Shown here piece by piece: positions 45,528 to 55,583 of a stretch of 64,000 nucleotides of DNA (positions are counted from its first letter, which is position 1; the number at the start of each line of letters is the position of its first letter). This DNA is from Oceanobacillus chungangensis (lineage in GTDB: Bacteria; Bacillota; Bacilli; Bacillales; Amphibacillaceae): contig NZ_PIOD01000002.1 of assembly GCF_003369565.1 (NCBI RefSeq), positions 186,001 through 250,000 on the forward strand, written 5' to 3'. The notes under the pieces are model-generated. The model did no database searches. It saw nothing but the letters and a program-made list of their open reading frames with translations, and was not told where the DNA came from. The position numbers and the translations under genes are program-made.

Positions 45528-45655
45528 TTAAAAAGTATTGATTAATTATATAAAGTCTGCCATAGTATGGAATAGTATATTTATTTAGTTTTTTATATGA
45601 GCGTGTTTACAACATCGCTCGTTTGTTTATGAAGAGTGAAAAAGGAGTGTTTTTA

Positions 45656-46132
45656 ATGGCTGTAGAGAAAAGTTATTATATGACTCAAGAGGGGAAAGAA
45701 AAACTAGAGAAAGAATTACAATTTTTGAAAACGGATCGTAGACAAGAAGTGGTAGAGCGAATTAAAATTGCTCGTGACTTTGGTGATCTGTCTGAGAACT
45801 CAGAATATGATGCAGCGAAAGATGAACAAGCTTTCGTTGAACAACGAATTACACAAGTTGAGAAAATGATACGAAATGCAATCATTATTGAAAGTGATAA
45901 TAATAATCCGAATGTAGTCTCACTAGGAAAATCTGTAACGTTTGTTGAATTGCCAGATGGCGATGAAGAAACATATACGATTGTTGGAAGTGCAGAAGCA
46001 GACCCATTTGAAGGTAAGATTTCAAATGACTCCCCAATGGCAAAAAGCTTGATTGGAAAAGAGATTGGTGAGGAAGTCGCAGTAGCAACTCCAGGTGGAG
46101 ATATTCAAGTTAAAATAGTGAAAGTAGATTAA
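45656..46132 (+). CDS. greA: Transcription elongation factor GreA
   Basis: Rescues backtracked RNA polymerase by stimulating transcript cleavage. 158 residues from the ATG at 45656 behind AAAGGAG. The N-terminal coiled coil has [20 protein letters not shown] with the acidic tip, and the C-terminal domain has [16 protein letters not shown]. Followed by a terminator. Confidence 0.97.
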   Translation: MAVEKSYYMTQEGKEKLEKELQFLKTDRRQEVVERIKIARDFGDLSENSEYDAAKDEQAFVEQRITQVEKMIRNAIIIESDNNNPNVVSLGKSVTFVELPDGDEETYTIVGSAEADPFEGKISNDSPMAKSLIGKEIGEEVAVATPGGDIQVKIVKVD

Positions 46133-46136
46133 ATAT

Positions 46137-46168
46137 AAAAAGCGAGGATTTTTCCCTCGCTTTTATTT
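46137..46168 (+). terminator. Rho-independent terminator after greA
   Basis: AAAGCGAGG (46138-46147 region) pairs with CCTCGCTTT, followed by TTATTTTT. It may also serve the convergent gene. Confidence 0.88.
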
Positions 46169-46216
46169 TTTAGCCTTTATCAATTATTAGAGCAAAAATC
46201 ATTGATAAAATAGCTT

Positions 46217-47644
46217 CTATTTGATGTCATATTCCTTCCCATCTGATTCAACAATGATAAAATATTTATTTTTATATTCATCTAATAACCATTCACCCGT
46301 ATCTTCATTATAGACGATGGTCATTATTCTTGATCTAGTATAATTGTCTTTTTCTGTATCTCTAAATAACCAGCCAATATTACCTTTTGGTTCATGAAAT
46401 ACATAATGTGCTTCTAATGTTATCCCGAACAGGCCTGACTTTTCATCGTATAATGGGTTGGAAATCTTAGAAAGATTATAAGTTGCTTTGATTAGCTCAC
46501 CACTATAATTTGGTTCTTCACGTTCTACCTCAGTTAAATTCTCGGTAAACGCAGACTTTAAGTTGTTTGTGATCCTTTTATCAAGCTTTGAAGCATCTTT
46601 CTCCGTTAATGCAACATGATAGCTGGAAATCATTTCATTTAGCTGTTCCATAATCTTGTTCTGTTCTTCCTCATTAAATGCAATTAATCTATCGAAATTT
46701 ACGTAATTATCACTTGTAATTACTTTTTCTTCACTTCTCACGTGTCCCCATGGATATTCCTTGTCAATTTGCAATGTAACGGATTCATCATTTGGAAATG
46801 ATCCGATTACTTGTTTTCCTTCATCAAGCGTAATGTCTGATTCCTTACCATTAATGTACAATTGTGCATCAGGTACAATCGAATACACGCTTGTTTCAGC
46901 AACAGGCATATCGAATGTATGTCCAAGCGCTTCTTGATCAGTACTAAACAGGTTCAATGTTTCTTCCTCTTCTAATGTCACATATGTATTGTCAAAAACG
47001 GCTTTAGCAGAATATGCACCCGGCATATAAGGACCGAAGTTAGTATACTCCTCCGTAGCTTCCACTTCTTCATCGTTAATGTATAGCGTTACAATCTCAT
47101 TTTCTTCATCTAGATTAAGTTGAATATAACCGGGAATAACGACCAACTTATAATCATCAAAAAACAGCCATTTCTTTCCATCTTTTGTAATATTAATCGT
47201 CGCATAAGTATCATCCTGATATGCTGTACCATTGCTCTGATTAGATGTTGAATTAATGAATTCAACCTGGTTATTTAATTGTCCTTTAATATCCTCAAAC
47301 TCATCTTCATTATCTACTAGATAATCAATTAATCTTTTCGTATTTTCTTCTGTAATTTCAAGGGAATCAGTACTTGAATGTAATAAATCCACAAGTTGAT
47401 TCGCATCCTGATTATTAACTGCATCTTCAAAAGCCGACACAACCTGCTCCGGTGAAAATCTGTCTTTACCTACGAAGAAAGCAATTATTATCGATAGTAA
47501 AATTACAGTAATAATACTAGTAAATACTATCATTATTTTCTTTGAACTTCTTTTCTTTTCATGCTGCATTTTCAGATTTGCACCACATTCTGGGCAAAAT
47601 TGCGCATCTTTCTTTACGCCATGACCACAATTTTTACATTTCAC
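46217..47644 (-). CDS. Zinc-ribbon membrane protein, TcaA/YvbJ-like
   Basis: 475 residues from a GTG at 47644 behind GGGTGGAG. An N-terminal zinc ribbon (CKNCGHGVKKDAQFCPECG), a basic stretch, one membrane helix (about 40-62) and a large extracytoplasmic part with PEGA-like and NTF2-like character. The layout matches TcaA of staphylococci, tied to glycopeptide response, and Bacillus YvbJ. Specific role unknown. It is transcribed away from the tad operon. Confidence 0.7.
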   Translation of the reverse strand: MKCKNCGHGVKKDAQFCPECGANLKMQHEKKRSSKKIMIVFTSIITVILLSIIIAFFVGKDRFSPEQVVSAFEDAVNNQDANQLVDLLHSSTDSLEITEENTKRLIDYLVDNEDEFEDIKGQLNNQVEFINSTSNQSNGTAYQDDTYATINITKDGKKWLFFDDYKLVVIPGYIQLNLDEENEIVTLYINDEEVEATEEYTNFGPYMPGAYSAKAVFDNTYVTLEEEETLNLFSTDQEALGHTFDMPVAETSVYSIVPDAQLYINGKESDITLDEGKQVIGSFPNDESVTLQIDKEYPWGHVRSEEKVITSDNYVNFDRLIAFNEEEQNKIMEQLNEMISSYHVALTEKDASKLDKRITNNLKSAFTENLTEVEREEPNYSGELIKATYNLSKISNPLYDEKSGLFGITLEAHYVFHEPKGNIGWLFRDTEKDNYTRSRIMTIVYNEDTGEWLLDEYKNKYFIIVESDGKEYDIK

Positions 47645-48064
47645 TGTAACACTCCACCCTCTTTTTACAAAATAAGAATAATTATTCATATCATAACATA
47701 GGGAAATAGATTGAGAATGCAACTATTAGACTGTTTATCTAGTATTTTATATAGGATGTTAATAGGAGATAAAGAGGAATACGGTTCATTTTTCACAAAT
47801 AAATGTTAATTAATTATTAAGATTGTATTACAATCCCGAAATAATTGACTGCATTATTAAATATTAGGAATATATACCCGCGCAATTCGACATATAATTT
47901 ACTATATTTAGGAATTTTCTCATTAATCACTATTTTTGTCGATGTTTTTAAATTATACAAAAATTCCCTGATTTGGGTATGAAAACTTTGATGGAATCAC
48001 TAAACTCGGACGTTAAAACTATTATAATTCGTATTGTTCGGTTATTGAGAATTTGGGATACCTT

Positions 48065-48150
48065 TATAATAATATTATCTTAATTTCAAGATAAAAATCC
48101 GTACAAAATTAGGTAAAAATAACTGTTTTCGCCTAATTCCCTTTTTTTTT
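48065..48150 (+). promoter_or_regulatory. Leader with intrinsic terminator (attenuator candidate) ahead of the tad operon
   Basis: A TATAAT at 48065-48070 is followed by a small hairpin TATCTT/AAGATA (48076-48093) and then AATTAGG (48107-48113) with CCTAATT (48132-48138) and a CCCTTTTTTTTT tail to 48150. The nearest plus-strand gene upstream ends 2 kb away, so this terminator has no gene to end. No known riboswitch was recognised. The rest of 47645-48064 is AT-rich and shows nothing clear. Confidence 0.55.
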
Positions 48151-48223
48151 GTGACAGATTTAGTAATATTATGTGAGGGAAAATTGAAATGATTAGTAAC
48201 TAAGTGTAAATGGAGGTGGACAG

Positions 48224-49351
48224 ATGAAGAAATTAAGGATTGTAGTTGCAGATGGTAATTTAGATTATGTCGAATCTTTGGCAGCCTACTTAAGAACTGC
48301 TGAAGAGTCCTCAAGATTCGTTGTTACATATTTTACAAGCAGAGAAAAATTAGAGTTTTATCTTGCTGAAGAGGAAAATATTGATATATTACTCATCAGT
48401 CCAGAGATTTATTATAACGGGTTGAAAGTGCTGCATGATACGAGTGTTATTTTCTTAGATGATGACAAGCTAACAGTTGATCGCTCAGACCAGAATTCTC
48501 TTTACCGTTATCAACGATTGGGTCAATTAGTCTCAGGCATGTTAGCTATATATTATGATCGAAACTTAACTGCTGGGAAATATTTGGCGAGAAGTAAGCA
48601 AACGCAGGTCTTATCTGTATATTCTCCAGTGGGAGGATCTGGAAAAACAGCAGTAGCAGTTAATTTATCAAAGCAGCTCGCTTTGAATAATGCAAAGGTT
48701 TTTTATTTAAATTTGGAGCTGATTAATACGACAAGCCTTTACTTCAGTTCAAATGATGATGATCCTAGTTTACAAGTATTTTATTATGTAAAGTCGGAAT
48801 CGCCGTTGCTTTTATCTAAGATTGAAGCATTGAAAAAATATGATCCGTATTCTATGGTTGATTATTTCGATATCGCTATTAATGCCGAAGAATTACTTGA
48901 GTTCAATGAATCGGATGTGAAGCGATTAATTAATGGAATTGTTGAGACTGGCTCCTATGATTATATCGTTGTTGATTTAGATAGCTCATTACACGAGAGA
49001 AACATTGCTGCATTAAAAGAATGTGACCAAGTAGTATGGCCGATTACAAATGATAAGCAAAGTATGCTTAAAACCCAATCTTTTTTTAACGAAGAGGAGA
49101 AATTGGTTGGGAAGGAAAACATCATTAAAGACAAGCTGCTAATCCTTCAAAACAAATACTTGGATACAGGGATAAGAGCGACAAATGACTTCGATGTTGT
49201 GATAGATGGAAACTTACCCTTTATCGAAAATTGGTTAACAGCACAATCAAGTTCAGAAATTTTAGGAAATGATTTATTTAATCAAGAACTCCAGGGGATT
49301 ATCCAATCGAAAATAATCACAGGAGGAAGGAGTGCAGCTAGCATTGGATAG
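48224..49351 (+). CDS. tadZ: TadZ/CpaE-like ParA-family ATPase
   Basis: Places and organises the Tad pilus machine. 375 residues. The N-terminal part (about 1-120) is receiver-like (VVADGNLDYVESLAAYL) but lacks an obvious phosphorylation aspartate set. The ATPase part has the deviant Walker motif SPVGGSGKTAVAVNLS and YIVVDLDSSL. AAATGGAGGTGG precedes the ATG. First gene of the operon, overlapping tadA by 20 bases. Confidence 0.88.
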   Translation: MKKLRIVVADGNLDYVESLAAYLRTAEESSRFVVTYFTSREKLEFYLAEEENIDILLISPEIYYNGLKVLHDTSVIFLDDDKLTVDRSDQNSLYRYQRLGQLVSGMLAIYYDRNLTAGKYLARSKQTQVLSVYSPVGGSGKTAVAVNLSKQLALNNAKVFYLNLELINTTSLYFSSNDDDPSLQVFYYVKSESPLLLSKIEALKKYDPYSMVDYFDIAINAEELLEFNESDVKRLINGIVETGSYDYIVVDLDSSLHERNIAALKECDQVVWPITNDKQSMLKTQSFFNEEEKLVGKENIIKDKLLILQNKYLDTGIRATNDFDVVIDGNLPFIENWLTAQSSSEILGNDLFNQELQGIIQSKIITGGRSAASIG

Positions 49352-50588
49352 TGAAGTTGTTATAAAAGATCTGATAAAACAATTACGAGAAACGCTGGAT
49401 TTAATGCACTCCATAAAAAATGAAGAACTAAGAGAATATGTCGAGGTTGCAGTATTTGATTATGCAAAGGAAAACAAGCTTAAATCAGCAGAAATTAAAT
49501 ATTTGGTTGAACGAATTTATAATTCTTTCCGCGGATATGATGTTCTCCAGCCACTAATCGATGACAAAACAATTACCGAAATAATGATAAATAATCATGA
49601 AGAGATTTTTATTGAACGATACGGTACTACAACTCGGGTGGATATTCAGTTTGAGAGTCAGCAGAAGCTGGAAGATATTATTCAATCGATTGTTTCAAAG
49701 GTTGATAGGGTTGTAAATGAATCCTCACCAATTGTTGATGCTAGATTGCAAGATGGATCACGGGTAAATGTTGTGTTACCTCCAATTGCTTTGAAGGGAC
49801 CGGTTATTACGATACGGAAGTTTCCGGAAAAGCCACTGACAATCGATGACTTAATCGCTTATGACTCGATCCCACAGGAGGCAGCAGATTTTTTGCAGCA
49901 GCTTGTTAAGGCAAAATATAATATTTTCATTGGCGGTGGGACGGGTTCAGGTAAAACAACATTCCTGAATGTATTATCGAACTTCATCCCGAGAGATGAA
50001 CGTATTATTACGATTGAAGATTCAGCCGAGCTGCAAATTAAAAATGTTCCAAATTTGGTCAGCTTAGAAACGAGAAACGCAAACACAGAAGGAAAAGGGG
50101 AAATAACTATCCGTGAGCTGATTAAAACATCACTCCGAATGCGGCCGGACCGAATCATTGTCGGTGAGGTTCGTGGGGAAGAAGCATTAGACATGCTCCA
50201 GGCGATGAATACTGGGCATGATGGATCGCTCTCGACGGGGCATGCGAACTCAGTAAAGGATATGCTCAGTCGACTGGAAACAATGGTACTGAATGGTGCG
50301 AATCTACCGGTTCAAGTAATCCGGAAACAAATCAGCTCCGCAATCGATATTATGATTCATTTAATGCGGCTGCGTGACAATTCCCGAAAAGTTGTTGCAA
50401 TCAGCGAGGTGTTAGGTGTTGAAGATGGTGAAGTACTGCTTAATCCTCTTTATGAGTTTGTTGAAGAAGGGGAAGACGAAGACGGTAATCTCCTCGGCTC
50501 ATTACAGGCTACTGGCAATCAATTAACAAATAAATCAAAAATCCAGCTTGCAGGTGTATCAATTGATAAGGAACAGGCAAGGGGGTGA
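49332..50588 (+). CDS. tadA: Tad pilus assembly ATPase TadA/CpaF
   Basis: Hexameric secretion ATPase that powers pilus assembly and perhaps retraction. 418 residues. TIRKFPEKPLTIDDLI, Walker A FIGGGTGSGKTTFLN, the Asp box (ERIITIEDSAELQI), RMRPDRIIVGEVRGEEA (Walker B) and HDGSLSTGHANS are all intact. GTG start after AGGAGGAAGG. Confidence 0.96.
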   Translation: MQLALDSEVVIKDLIKQLRETLDLMHSIKNEELREYVEVAVFDYAKENKLKSAEIKYLVERIYNSFRGYDVLQPLIDDKTITEIMINNHEEIFIERYGTTTRVDIQFESQQKLEDIIQSIVSKVDRVVNESSPIVDARLQDGSRVNVVLPPIALKGPVITIRKFPEKPLTIDDLIAYDSIPQEAADFLQQLVKAKYNIFIGGGTGSGKTTFLNVLSNFIPRDERIITIEDSAELQIKNVPNLVSLETRNANTEGKGEITIRELIKTSLRMRPDRIIVGEVRGEEALDMLQAMNTGHDGSLSTGHANSVKDMLSRLETMVLNGANLPVQVIRKQISSAIDIMIHLMRLRDNSRKVVAISEVLGVEDGEVLLNPLYEFVEEGEDEDGNLLGSLQATGNQLTNKSKIQLAGVSIDKEQARG

Positions 50589-50592
50589 TTAA

Positions 50593-51543
50593 TTGACAGA
50601 TATTGTACTGGTGATAGTTTTAGTCGGATTGGTTGGCGGGTATTTTTATTCCGTAGCAAGAAGGAAGAAAAGAGAAGCAAATCCAGAGCAAACTCCGTCC
50701 ACTAAAATGGAGAAAAATACGGAATTAGAGCAATTGAAGAAGAAGCACTTCATGGAAAGGCTTCAGGAAAATGCGAAGAAAAACATCGATACTCATTTAA
50801 TCAATTACGCGGAGTACCATTTATCGATAAAAGAATATTTGTTATACGCATCACTAGCAATAGTATTTTTCGGATTTGTCGGTTATTTATTTTATGAGAG
50901 CTATATCGCAGCAGTCATATTAGGCGCGCTTGGATTACTCTATCCGAAGGTCCAAAAGAAAGCATTGCTAGAAAAAAGAAAAGAAAAGTTGAAATTACAA
51001 TTTAAAGAAGCGATTGCTTCACTTTCCTCCTCATTAGCGGCAGGAAGATCGATAGAAAATAGCTTTAAAGAAGTTGTAGTTGATTTGTATTTGCTCTATC
51101 CGGACCCAAATACATTCATCATTCAGGAATTCGAAGTAATTAATCGAAGAGTGGAGAATGGCGAAACGATAGAAAATGCTATCCTAGATTTTAGTATTCG
51201 CTCAGACTTAGAAGATATACAAAATTTTGCCAATGTTTTTATTACTTGTAAACGTACTGGTGGAAACCTCGTAGAAGTTATTCGTCGTACGTCAGATATT
51301 ATTAGTGAGAAAATTGATATTCAGCAAGAAGTATCCGTTATGATTTCTTCTAAAAAGTTTGAATCAAAGCTAATGAGTATCGCACCACTTGCAATGATTC
51401 TCTTATTAAAAAATACAGCGGAGGAATATCTAGCTCCAATGTATTCATGGAGTACGAGTGGACCAATCATTATGACTGCATGTCTGGGACTACTTGTTTT
51501 TGCCTATAGGCTAGGTCAGCGAATTATGGATATTAAGGTGTGA
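50593..51543 (+). CDS. tadB: Tad inner-membrane platform protein TadB
   Basis: Forms the assembly platform with TadC. 316 residues. An N-terminal helix (about 3-20), two helices around 85-118, the T2SSF domain (FKEAIASLSSSLAAGRSIENSF) and helices at about 270-310. TTG start 4 bases after tadA, with GGGGGTGAT upstream. Confidence 0.9.
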   Translation: MTDIVLVIVLVGLVGGYFYSVARRKKREANPEQTPSTKMEKNTELEQLKKKHFMERLQENAKKNIDTHLINYAEYHLSIKEYLLYASLAIVFFGFVGYLFYESYIAAVILGALGLLYPKVQKKALLEKRKEKLKLQFKEAIASLSSSLAAGRSIENSFKEVVVDLYLLYPDPNTFIIQEFEVINRRVENGETIENAILDFSIRSDLEDIQNFANVFITCKRTGGNLVEVIRRTSDIISEKIDIQQEVSVMISSKKFESKLMSIAPLAMILLLKNTAEEYLAPMYSWSTSGPIIMTACLGLLVFAYRLGQRIMDIKV

Positions 51544-51549
51544 TGCTAA

Positions 51550-52416
51550 ATGGTGATTGCTCTGGGAATTGGTACATTATTAATTATTGCAGTTTATTTT
51601 GGATTATCGCTAAAGGTTGGTAAAACCTATGAAGTTATCATTGCTGACTTTAAAGATAAATATCAATTGATGATTATGGCTCCAGTGTCATTGTATTTAA
51701 TCGATAAATTGAAAATAATGGAACGCTTTTATAGTCAAATTGCAAAAATCCAACAGAAAATGATCAGCTTATACGGTAATCGAACTGCGTTACAGCATAC
51801 GAGAATGTTTATTGCACAGCTTATTTCAATCGTACTCGTATGTATACTGGGTACCTTCTTATTCACTTTAGTTTCGGAAGGTGACCAAACCATTTTCTTT
51901 GTTGGACTTCTGTTTACCGTATTATTGCCTATCGCCATGATAAGTAAGCTATCCAATCAGGAAAAAGAGCGTAAAAACCAGATATTAACGGAATTACCAG
52001 AGGTTGTAAATAAAATTATTTTGTTAGTAAATGCGGGAGAAACGGTTCAACAGGCGTTAATCCGCTGTGTGACAACAACGAAGGATCCAAATTCTCCGTT
52101 AATTAGGGAATTAAATGAAACGGTTAATAAGATGGTGAGTAATGAACCGTTTCATCAAGTATTAAATGATTTAAGCAAAAAATGCGGAATACAGGAAATC
52201 TCAATTTTTACCACGACAATACTCTTGAATTATCGAAAAGGTGGAAACGACCTGATTATAGCACTGAGGGAATTATCCCATACGTTATGGGAAAAGCGTA
52301 AAGCTATTTCTAAAACAAAAGGGGAAGAAGCATCATCAAAGTTAGTTTTCCCGCTGATATTAATCTTTGTGGCGGTAATGATTATTGTTGGATACCCTGC
52401 GCTTACAATAATGTAA
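51550..52416 (+). CDS. tadC: Tad inner-membrane platform protein TadC
   Basis: Second platform protein. 288 residues. Helices at about 3-20, 90-130 and 265-286 surround a T2SSF domain (ELPEVVNKIILLVNAGETVQQAL, split here by helix turns). It lies 6 bases after tadB and has the expected tadA-B-C order. Confidence 0.9.
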   Translation: MVIALGIGTLLIIAVYFGLSLKVGKTYEVIIADFKDKYQLMIMAPVSLYLIDKLKIMERFYSQIAKIQQKMISLYGNRTALQHTRMFIAQLISIVLVCILGTFLFTLVSEGDQTIFFVGLLFTVLLPIAMISKLSNQEKERKNQILTELPEVVNKIILLVNAGETVQQALIRCVTTTKDPNSPLIRELNETVNKMVSNEPFHQVLNDLSKKCGIQEISIFTTTILLNYRKGGNDLIIALRELSHTLWEKRKAISKTKGEEASSKLVFPLILIFVAVMIIVGYPALTIM

Positions 52417-52459
52417 CACGGGATATTTATATAAAACAGAAAATTTAGGAGGTAGTAAA

Positions 52460-52657
52460 ATGAATATGAATACACTAACAACGGCAATAAAGAATTTTTG
52501 GAATGATGAAGAAGGGCTACAAACATTAGAATTGATGTTAATTATCGCTGTAATTGTAGTTATTGCATTATTATTCAGAGATCAAATTATCGGCTGGGTA
52601 AATGATCTTCTTAAGTTTGGTGATGGAAAAATTGGTGAGTTCCAAACAGAAAAATGA
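52460..52657 (+). CDS. flp: Flp-type major pilin
   Basis: Short type IV-like pilin, probably the pilus subunit. 65 residues. A polar leader ends in DEEG, followed by LQTLELMLIIAVIVVIALLF. The cut would fall after Gly with Glu at position +5, the classical prepilin rule. A soluble tail of about 25 residues follows. Very strong AGGAGGT site, fitting high expression. The A24 peptidase at 58331 should process it. Confidence 0.9.
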   Translation: MNMNTLTTAIKNFWNDEEGLQTLELMLIIAVIVVIALLFRDQIIGWVNDLLKFGDGKIGEFQTEK

Positions 52658-52688
52658 TTTAGAATCAAACTAGAAAGGACTTTTGATC

Positions 52689-53306
52689 ATGAATAACAAA
52701 CTCGATTTACAGAAATTAAAAAGAGATGAGGAAGGAGCATTTACGATTGAAGCAACGATGCTATTTCCAATTATTTTAATCATAGTCCTTCTCTTTGTTT
52801 TTTTTACACTCGTAATCTATGAAAAAGTGACGATTCACTATGAGGCTAATGCGATCGCAAGTGCAATGGCCTATTCATGGAATAACAGTTCAGCAGATGT
52901 GGATACTGGTGAATTCCCTATGACAGAATATACAACAATGAATGGGGATGGCCTTTACTGGAGACTGACTGGAAATAACTTCTTAAATAAATTTGGTTTG
53001 GGAAGCGGTGGAAATGATTTAGTTGGCAAGAAGACTGGCAGAATTAGTGGTTATGATGCTGAAATTAATTTAAACCAGAGTTTTCTAATCAGTGAAATCG
53101 AAGTAAAAATTGATAAACAATTGGCACTTCCATCGTCGGTTGTGGAAATATTCGGCGGTAATACACTGACTGCAACTGCGAAACAGCCGATAACAGAGCC
53201 AGCTGAATTAATTAGAAATACGGATTTCGTAATCTATGGAACTGAGAAAATTGCCAAATATGGCAGTTACATCTTTGAGTTTATGAATAAAAATAAAGCG
53301 AAGTAG
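52689..53306 (+). CDS. TadE-like pseudopilin
   Basis: Minor pilin-like protein. 205 residues from the ATG at 52689 (GGA 9 bases upstream). The N-terminus has DEEG followed by AFTIEATMLFPIILIIVLLF, so the G/xxxxE cleavage rule is met. An extracytoplasmic domain of about 150 residues follows. Position after flp fits TadE. Confidence 0.85.
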   Translation: MNNKLDLQKLKRDEEGAFTIEATMLFPIILIIVLLFVFFTLVIYEKVTIHYEANAIASAMAYSWNNSSADVDTGEFPMTEYTTMNGDGLYWRLTGNNFLNKFGLGSGGNDLVGKKTGRISGYDAEINLNQSFLISEIEVKIDKQLALPSSVVEIFGGNTLTATAKQPITEPAELIRNTDFVIYGTEKIAKYGSYIFEFMNKNKAK

Positions 53307-53320
53307 TAGGTGGGGCAAAC

Positions 53321-55516
53321 ATGAAGCGCTGTATAAAGAAATTTATACATAAATTTATAGTGGATGAGAAAGGGGCAGTCTCAATCTTCTTAATCATGAT
53401 CACGCTACTACTTTTCTTTTTCAATGCAGTATTAATTGATTATGCGAGGATTATGGTTGCTGACAGACAAACAGATCAGGCAGCGAAAGTAGCGCTCAGA
53501 TCAACGATGTCATCTTATAATCAGGGGTTACAGGATAAAGGCTTATTTGCATTTAATGGGGAACAAGGGGATGCTACAGCACTTTTTCAAACGGTATTTG
53601 AAAAGAATATTCAGGCTGGTGATGGAGAAGGATTTCATTTCGTTGATCTGCAAGCTGAAGAGAGTGAAATAACAACAAATCTTAATCTTGACCGGGGATT
53701 AGCGAATAAAGAAGTATTTGAACATCAAATTTTGGAGGAAATGAAGTATCAAGCACCAATTGAAATTGGTGAATCGATTTTAGAATCATTTCTCTCAATC
53801 TCTGATGAAATGGAGCAAGCATCGGTATATGTCGATATTATTAAAGAAATAGAAGACGATGTAGAGAGCAGAGAAGAGAAGCTTGATAAAGCAACAGAGT
53901 TAATTAAGGAAGCAAAGGAAAAGCTTGAAAGTATTGATACAGAAATTAACAGTACATCAGTGAGTGCATATCCGGTAGTAAATAATTTACAGGATATATT
54001 CAATGGTCATACGAAGTATTTAGATGTTTATCCAATCAATCCACCAGCTGATGATGGGGATGACGAGGAAAAAACAAATGAGGAAAAAGAGAAAGAAACA
54101 GAGGATAAACGGAAGGCAGATAATTTTAAGGGAAATGCTGCAGCATTATTAACTCGTTTAATTAATGTTTCGACTGAAGCGAAGGATAAGCTCATGGAAG
54201 CATTGGAGCTGATCAAGGAAGCGGAAACTTTGAACAACACAGTCAAAACGACAATCGATAATGCAAAGGATAGCAAGCAGGAAAGCTATCAAAATGCACA
54301 AAATGAGAATCGTGGTGACGATCTTGGGGATGACAGCGGGTTAAATAATGCAATGGATTCTGTTGATGATTACGTGTTAGATAAAGAAATGTTTACAACG
54401 CTTATTGATAAAGTGCAATCCGCAATCGATAAACTTGAATCAGATAATAATCGAACCGATGAGTTGATTCCTAAATTGGAAGAAATAAAAAAAGGTGTCG
54501 ATGATGGATTCCATAGCAAACGACATAATGAATTAAGAAATGCAATTCAAGATCAAGTGAGAATCTATTATAGGGATACCTTGAACTTAATAAATGAAGC
54601 ATTAGAGATACTTGAGCAAGGAAGAGCAGAATTTAAAGATGATGGTTTAGAAGAGAAAGAAGAGGAAGCGGATGATAATTTAGAAGACCTGAAAGATAAG
54701 ATGGACAGTATTCAAGATGATTATGAGAATATCTCTGGTGATACAGAAACCTATCAAAAGCTAGCAGAGCGAGTTATTAAATATCATGGCGCGATTGAAG
54801 AAAATGGAGAAAAGTTTGAGCTAGAGGATCGAGAAGATACTGCGGATGATGCAATGAACTTCATTGATATGTTATTTGAAAATCTGGGAGAAAAGCTGAT
54901 TTCAGCTAGAGATGAGCTCTATATTAATGAGTATGTTCTAACCCGTTTTGCTAGTCACACCTTTCCAACCGATGGGACAGCTGGATATAAATTTGAAAAT
55001 AATCAAGTAGAATATATCATTTACGGTCAGGCAAGCTTTGGAGCGAATTATATGGCTGCTTTGTCGGAAATATTTGCAGTGAGGTTTGCTATAAATTTTG
55101 TAGCTGCGTTGATGGATACAAAAAATAAAGTGTTCGGACCTTATATGTGGGTAGCTGCACTTGCTAATGCTTTTGGAAAAACGATAGATAATATGAATGA
55201 TATTACAAATGGAAGAAAAGTTGAATTATTTCCAGGTAAAACAAGACCACAATGGGGCTATGAGGAACACTTGAGATTATTCTTATTCGCACATCCGACA
55301 GGGAAAAAAACAGAAAGGATCATGGCAGTCATTGACCATGATACTGAAACTGATTTAACAAAGAGTTCGACATATATAAATGCAAATGCAACATCGTCCA
55401 TCAGATTATGGTTCTTACCTGGATTAGCAGAAATGTTAGGTAAAACTGGAGCAATTGATGGCAGAGTAGAAGGAAATCGATACTTTATTGAAAAAGAAGT
55501 TAATTATTCTTATTAA
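53321..55516 (+). CDS. Large TadG/DUF5702-like pseudopilin with coiled coils
   Basis: 731 residues. The N-terminus reads DEKGAVSIFLIMITLLLFFF, a pilin-like membrane helix in which +5 is Phe, not Glu. Residues about 160-480 are rich in Glu and Lys heptads (coiled coil), interrupted by a very acidic linker (DDGDDEEKTNEEKEKE). The C-terminal 200 residues are globular (FGPYMWVAALANAFG). DUF5702 is my best match from architecture and context. It may form a stalk or tip. Confidence 0.7.
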   Translation: MKRCIKKFIHKFIVDEKGAVSIFLIMITLLLFFFNAVLIDYARIMVADRQTDQAAKVALRSTMSSYNQGLQDKGLFAFNGEQGDATALFQTVFEKNIQAGDGEGFHFVDLQAEESEITTNLNLDRGLANKEVFEHQILEEMKYQAPIEIGESILESFLSISDEMEQASVYVDIIKEIEDDVESREEKLDKATELIKEAKEKLESIDTEINSTSVSAYPVVNNLQDIFNGHTKYLDVYPINPPADDGDDEEKTNEEKEKETEDKRKADNFKGNAAALLTRLINVSTEAKDKLMEALELIKEAETLNNTVKTTIDNAKDSKQESYQNAQNENRGDDLGDDSGLNNAMDSVDDYVLDKEMFTTLIDKVQSAIDKLESDNNRTDELIPKLEEIKKGVDDGFHSKRHNELRNAIQDQVRIYYRDTLNLINEALEILEQGRAEFKDDGLEEKEEEADDNLEDLKDKMDSIQDDYENISGDTETYQKLAERVIKYHGAIEENGEKFELEDREDTADDAMNFIDMLFENLGEKLISARDELYINEYVLTRFASHTFPTDGTAGYKFENNQVEYIIYGQASFGANYMAALSEIFAVRFAINFVAALMDTKNKVFGPYMWVAALANAFGKTIDNMNDITNGRKVELFPGKTRPQWGYEEHLRLFLFAHPTGKKTERIMAVIDHDTETDLTKSSTYINANATSSIRLWFLPGLAEMLGKTGAIDGRVEGNRYFIEKEVNYSY

Positions 55517-55583
55517 CAGATACAGTTACCTTAATAGGTAAGACATTTAGTAGACTGTATAAATTTAACTAGAGGTGAAGGAA

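Noticed and set aside
47880-48150. A c-di-GMP or other known riboswitch ahead of the tad operon
   Set aside because: No conserved aptamer core was found. Only the terminator hairpin is supported.
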